From Nemertoderma westbladi (lineage: Eukaryota > Xenacoelomorpha > Nemertodermatida > Nemertodermatidae), in the NCBI GenBank assembly GCA_032718475.1, contig JAUCBJ010000512.1, positions 1-21,239 on the forward strand: 21,239 bases of DNA, in the 5' to 3' direction. The translations under genes were made by a program, and so were the position numbers. The stretch's first letter is position 1, and each line of letters opens with the position of its first letter. The notes under the pieces were generated by a model. The model made no database searches. It was not told the DNA's origin and saw nothing but the letters and a program-made list of their open reading frames with translations. Of this stretch, positions 20,501 through 21,239 are shown one piece after another.

Positions 20501-21239
20501 CCCATCCCAGTGCAGTGGTAAGTCACTGCTGATGAAATCAGCGCCCAAACATTGGGAATCCCATCCCAGTGCAGTGGTAAGTCACTGCTGATGAAATCAG
20601 CGCCCAAACATTGGGAATCCCATCCCAGTGCAGTGGTAAGTCACTGCTGATGAAATCAGCGCCCAAACATTGGGAATCCCATCCCAGTGCAGTGGTAAGT
20701 CACTGCTGATGAAATCAGCGCCCAAACATTGGGAATCCCATCCCAGTGCAGTGGTAAGTCACTGCTGATGAAATCAGCGCCCAAACATTGGGAATCCCAT
20801 CCCAGTGCAGTGGTAAGTCACTGCTGATGAAATCAGCGCCCAAACATTGGGAATCCCATCCCAGTGCAGTGGTAAGTCACTGCTGATGAAATCAGCGCCC
20901 AAACATTTGGAATCCCATCCCAGTGCAGTGGTAAGTCACTGCTGATGAAATCAGCGCCCAAACATTGGGAATCCCATCCCAGTGCAGTGGTAAGTCACTG
21001 CTGATGAAATCAGCGCCCAAACATTGGGAATCCCATCCCAGTGCAGTGGTAAGTCACTGCTGATGAAATCAGCGCCCAAACATTGGGAATCCCATCCCAG
21101 TGCAGTGGTAAGTCACTGCTGATGAAATCAGCGCCCAAACATTGGGAATCCCATCCCAGTGCAGTGGTAAGTCACTGCTGATGAAATCAGCGCCCAAACA
21201 TTGGGAATCCCATCCCAGTGCAGTGGTAAGTCACTGCTG
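8578..21239. repeat. 59-bp satellite array, about 215 monomers, open at window end
   Basis: Monomers recur every 59 bp (GTAAGT at 8591, 8650, 8709 and so on) to the last base, so the array extends beyond the window. A typical monomer contains in order CAGTGCAGTGG, TAAGTCACTG, CTGATGAAATCAGCGCCC, AAACATTGGG and AATCCCATCC. The main variants are ATCAGCGCC or ATCAACGCC (also CTCC and GGCC), CATTGGG or CATTTGG, TGCAG or TGTAG, and CTGATG or CTAATG. Indels are rare: a 4-bp gain giving GTAAGTAAGT near 12662, 14436 and 17151, and a 3-bp loss near 16843. The first units, to about 9430, are the most mixed, several having CAGTACTGATG. From about 18240 on, the array is nearly uniform. Because 59 is not a multiple of three there is no sustained coding frame; the 63-residue minus-strand open frames arise where the 4-bp gains reset the frame. 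Confidence 0.98.
10028..17250. repeat. Higher-order repeat structure within the satellite
   Basis: Rare monomer variants recur at fixed distances. A CAGCTCCC unit followed by a CAGGGCCC unit and then eight ATCAACGCC units occurs at 10028, 12864 and 14638. The 4-bp gain occurs at 12662 and 14436. CTAAT occurs at 12083 and 13857, and TGTAG at 11534 and 16144. The offsets are 1774 bp (30 monomers plus 4), 2836 bp (48 monomers plus 4) and 4610 bp (their sum). The third 4-bp gain at 17151 is 118 bp short of the expected phase after allowing for the 3-bp loss, meaning two monomers were deleted. Blocks of 30 and 48 monomers were therefore duplicated, then lightly edited. Confidence 0.85.

Noticed and set aside
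8578-21239. CRISPR array
   Set aside because: The 59-bp units are joined head to tail with no variable spacers, and the window is animal-type DNA with a spliced gene.
8578-21239. Hammerhead ribozymes in the satellite, because each monomer contains CTGATGA
   Set aside because: No stem II followed by an invariant GAAA is present; here GAAA overlaps CTGATGA in the near-palindrome CTGATGAAATCAG, so the core cannot form.

Overview
The window looks like animal nuclear DNA, most likely from an invertebrate. It has one spliced protein-coding exon, then about 20 kb of AT-rich, repeat-dominated non-coding sequence holding inverted-repeat transposons, a tRNA-derived retroposon-like module, a LINE relic and very large tandem arrays. 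Nothing suggests a bacterium or virus: there are no operons and no gene density. The LINE relic resembles elements I associate with molluscs, cnidarians and other marine invertebrates, but the species cannot be fixed from the sequence.

Nt 1-990 is one long internal exon that I recognise as PIBF1/CEP90, a coiled-coil centriolar-satellite protein. It is open from the first base, so its 5' end lies outside the window. It ends at a phase-0 GT donor, after which similarity stops and a stop codon follows within 18 nt. If the gene continues to the right, everything from 991 to 21239 is one intron of at least 20.2 kb whose acceptor is not seen.

Nt 1182-2896 is a nested inverted-repeat region. Two 174-bp arms (1271-1444 and 1655-1828) flank a compact module made of a tRNA-like Pol III promoter with perfect A and B boxes, directly followed by a complete type I hammerhead ribozyme (1577-1630). 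The right arm is split by about 1 kb of inserted DNA. Nt 3054-4444 is a 53-bp minisatellite bounded by 19-bp inverted termini. Nt 4534-5697 is a foldback DNA transposon with roughly 440-460-bp arms, internal 32-bp repeats and a 6-7-bp target-site duplication. Nt 5698-8577 is AT-rich and carries diverged duplications, a 207-bp retroposed insertion with a perfect 13-bp target-site duplication, a LINE ORF relic and a TTCGAA-motif array.

Nt 8578-21239 is a 59-bp satellite of about 215 monomers that runs off the window end. Its monomer can be read as a tRNA with a collapsed T-loop. Every monomer carries the string GTAAGT, identical to a 5' splice donor and in the sense orientation of PIBF1. Rare variants recur at +1774, +2836 and +4610 bp, showing higher-order duplication of 30-, 48- and 78-monomer blocks. 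The strongest candidate for something little described is the tRNA-promoter plus hammerhead module at the centre of a palindrome. The second is the tRNA-like origin of the giant satellite.
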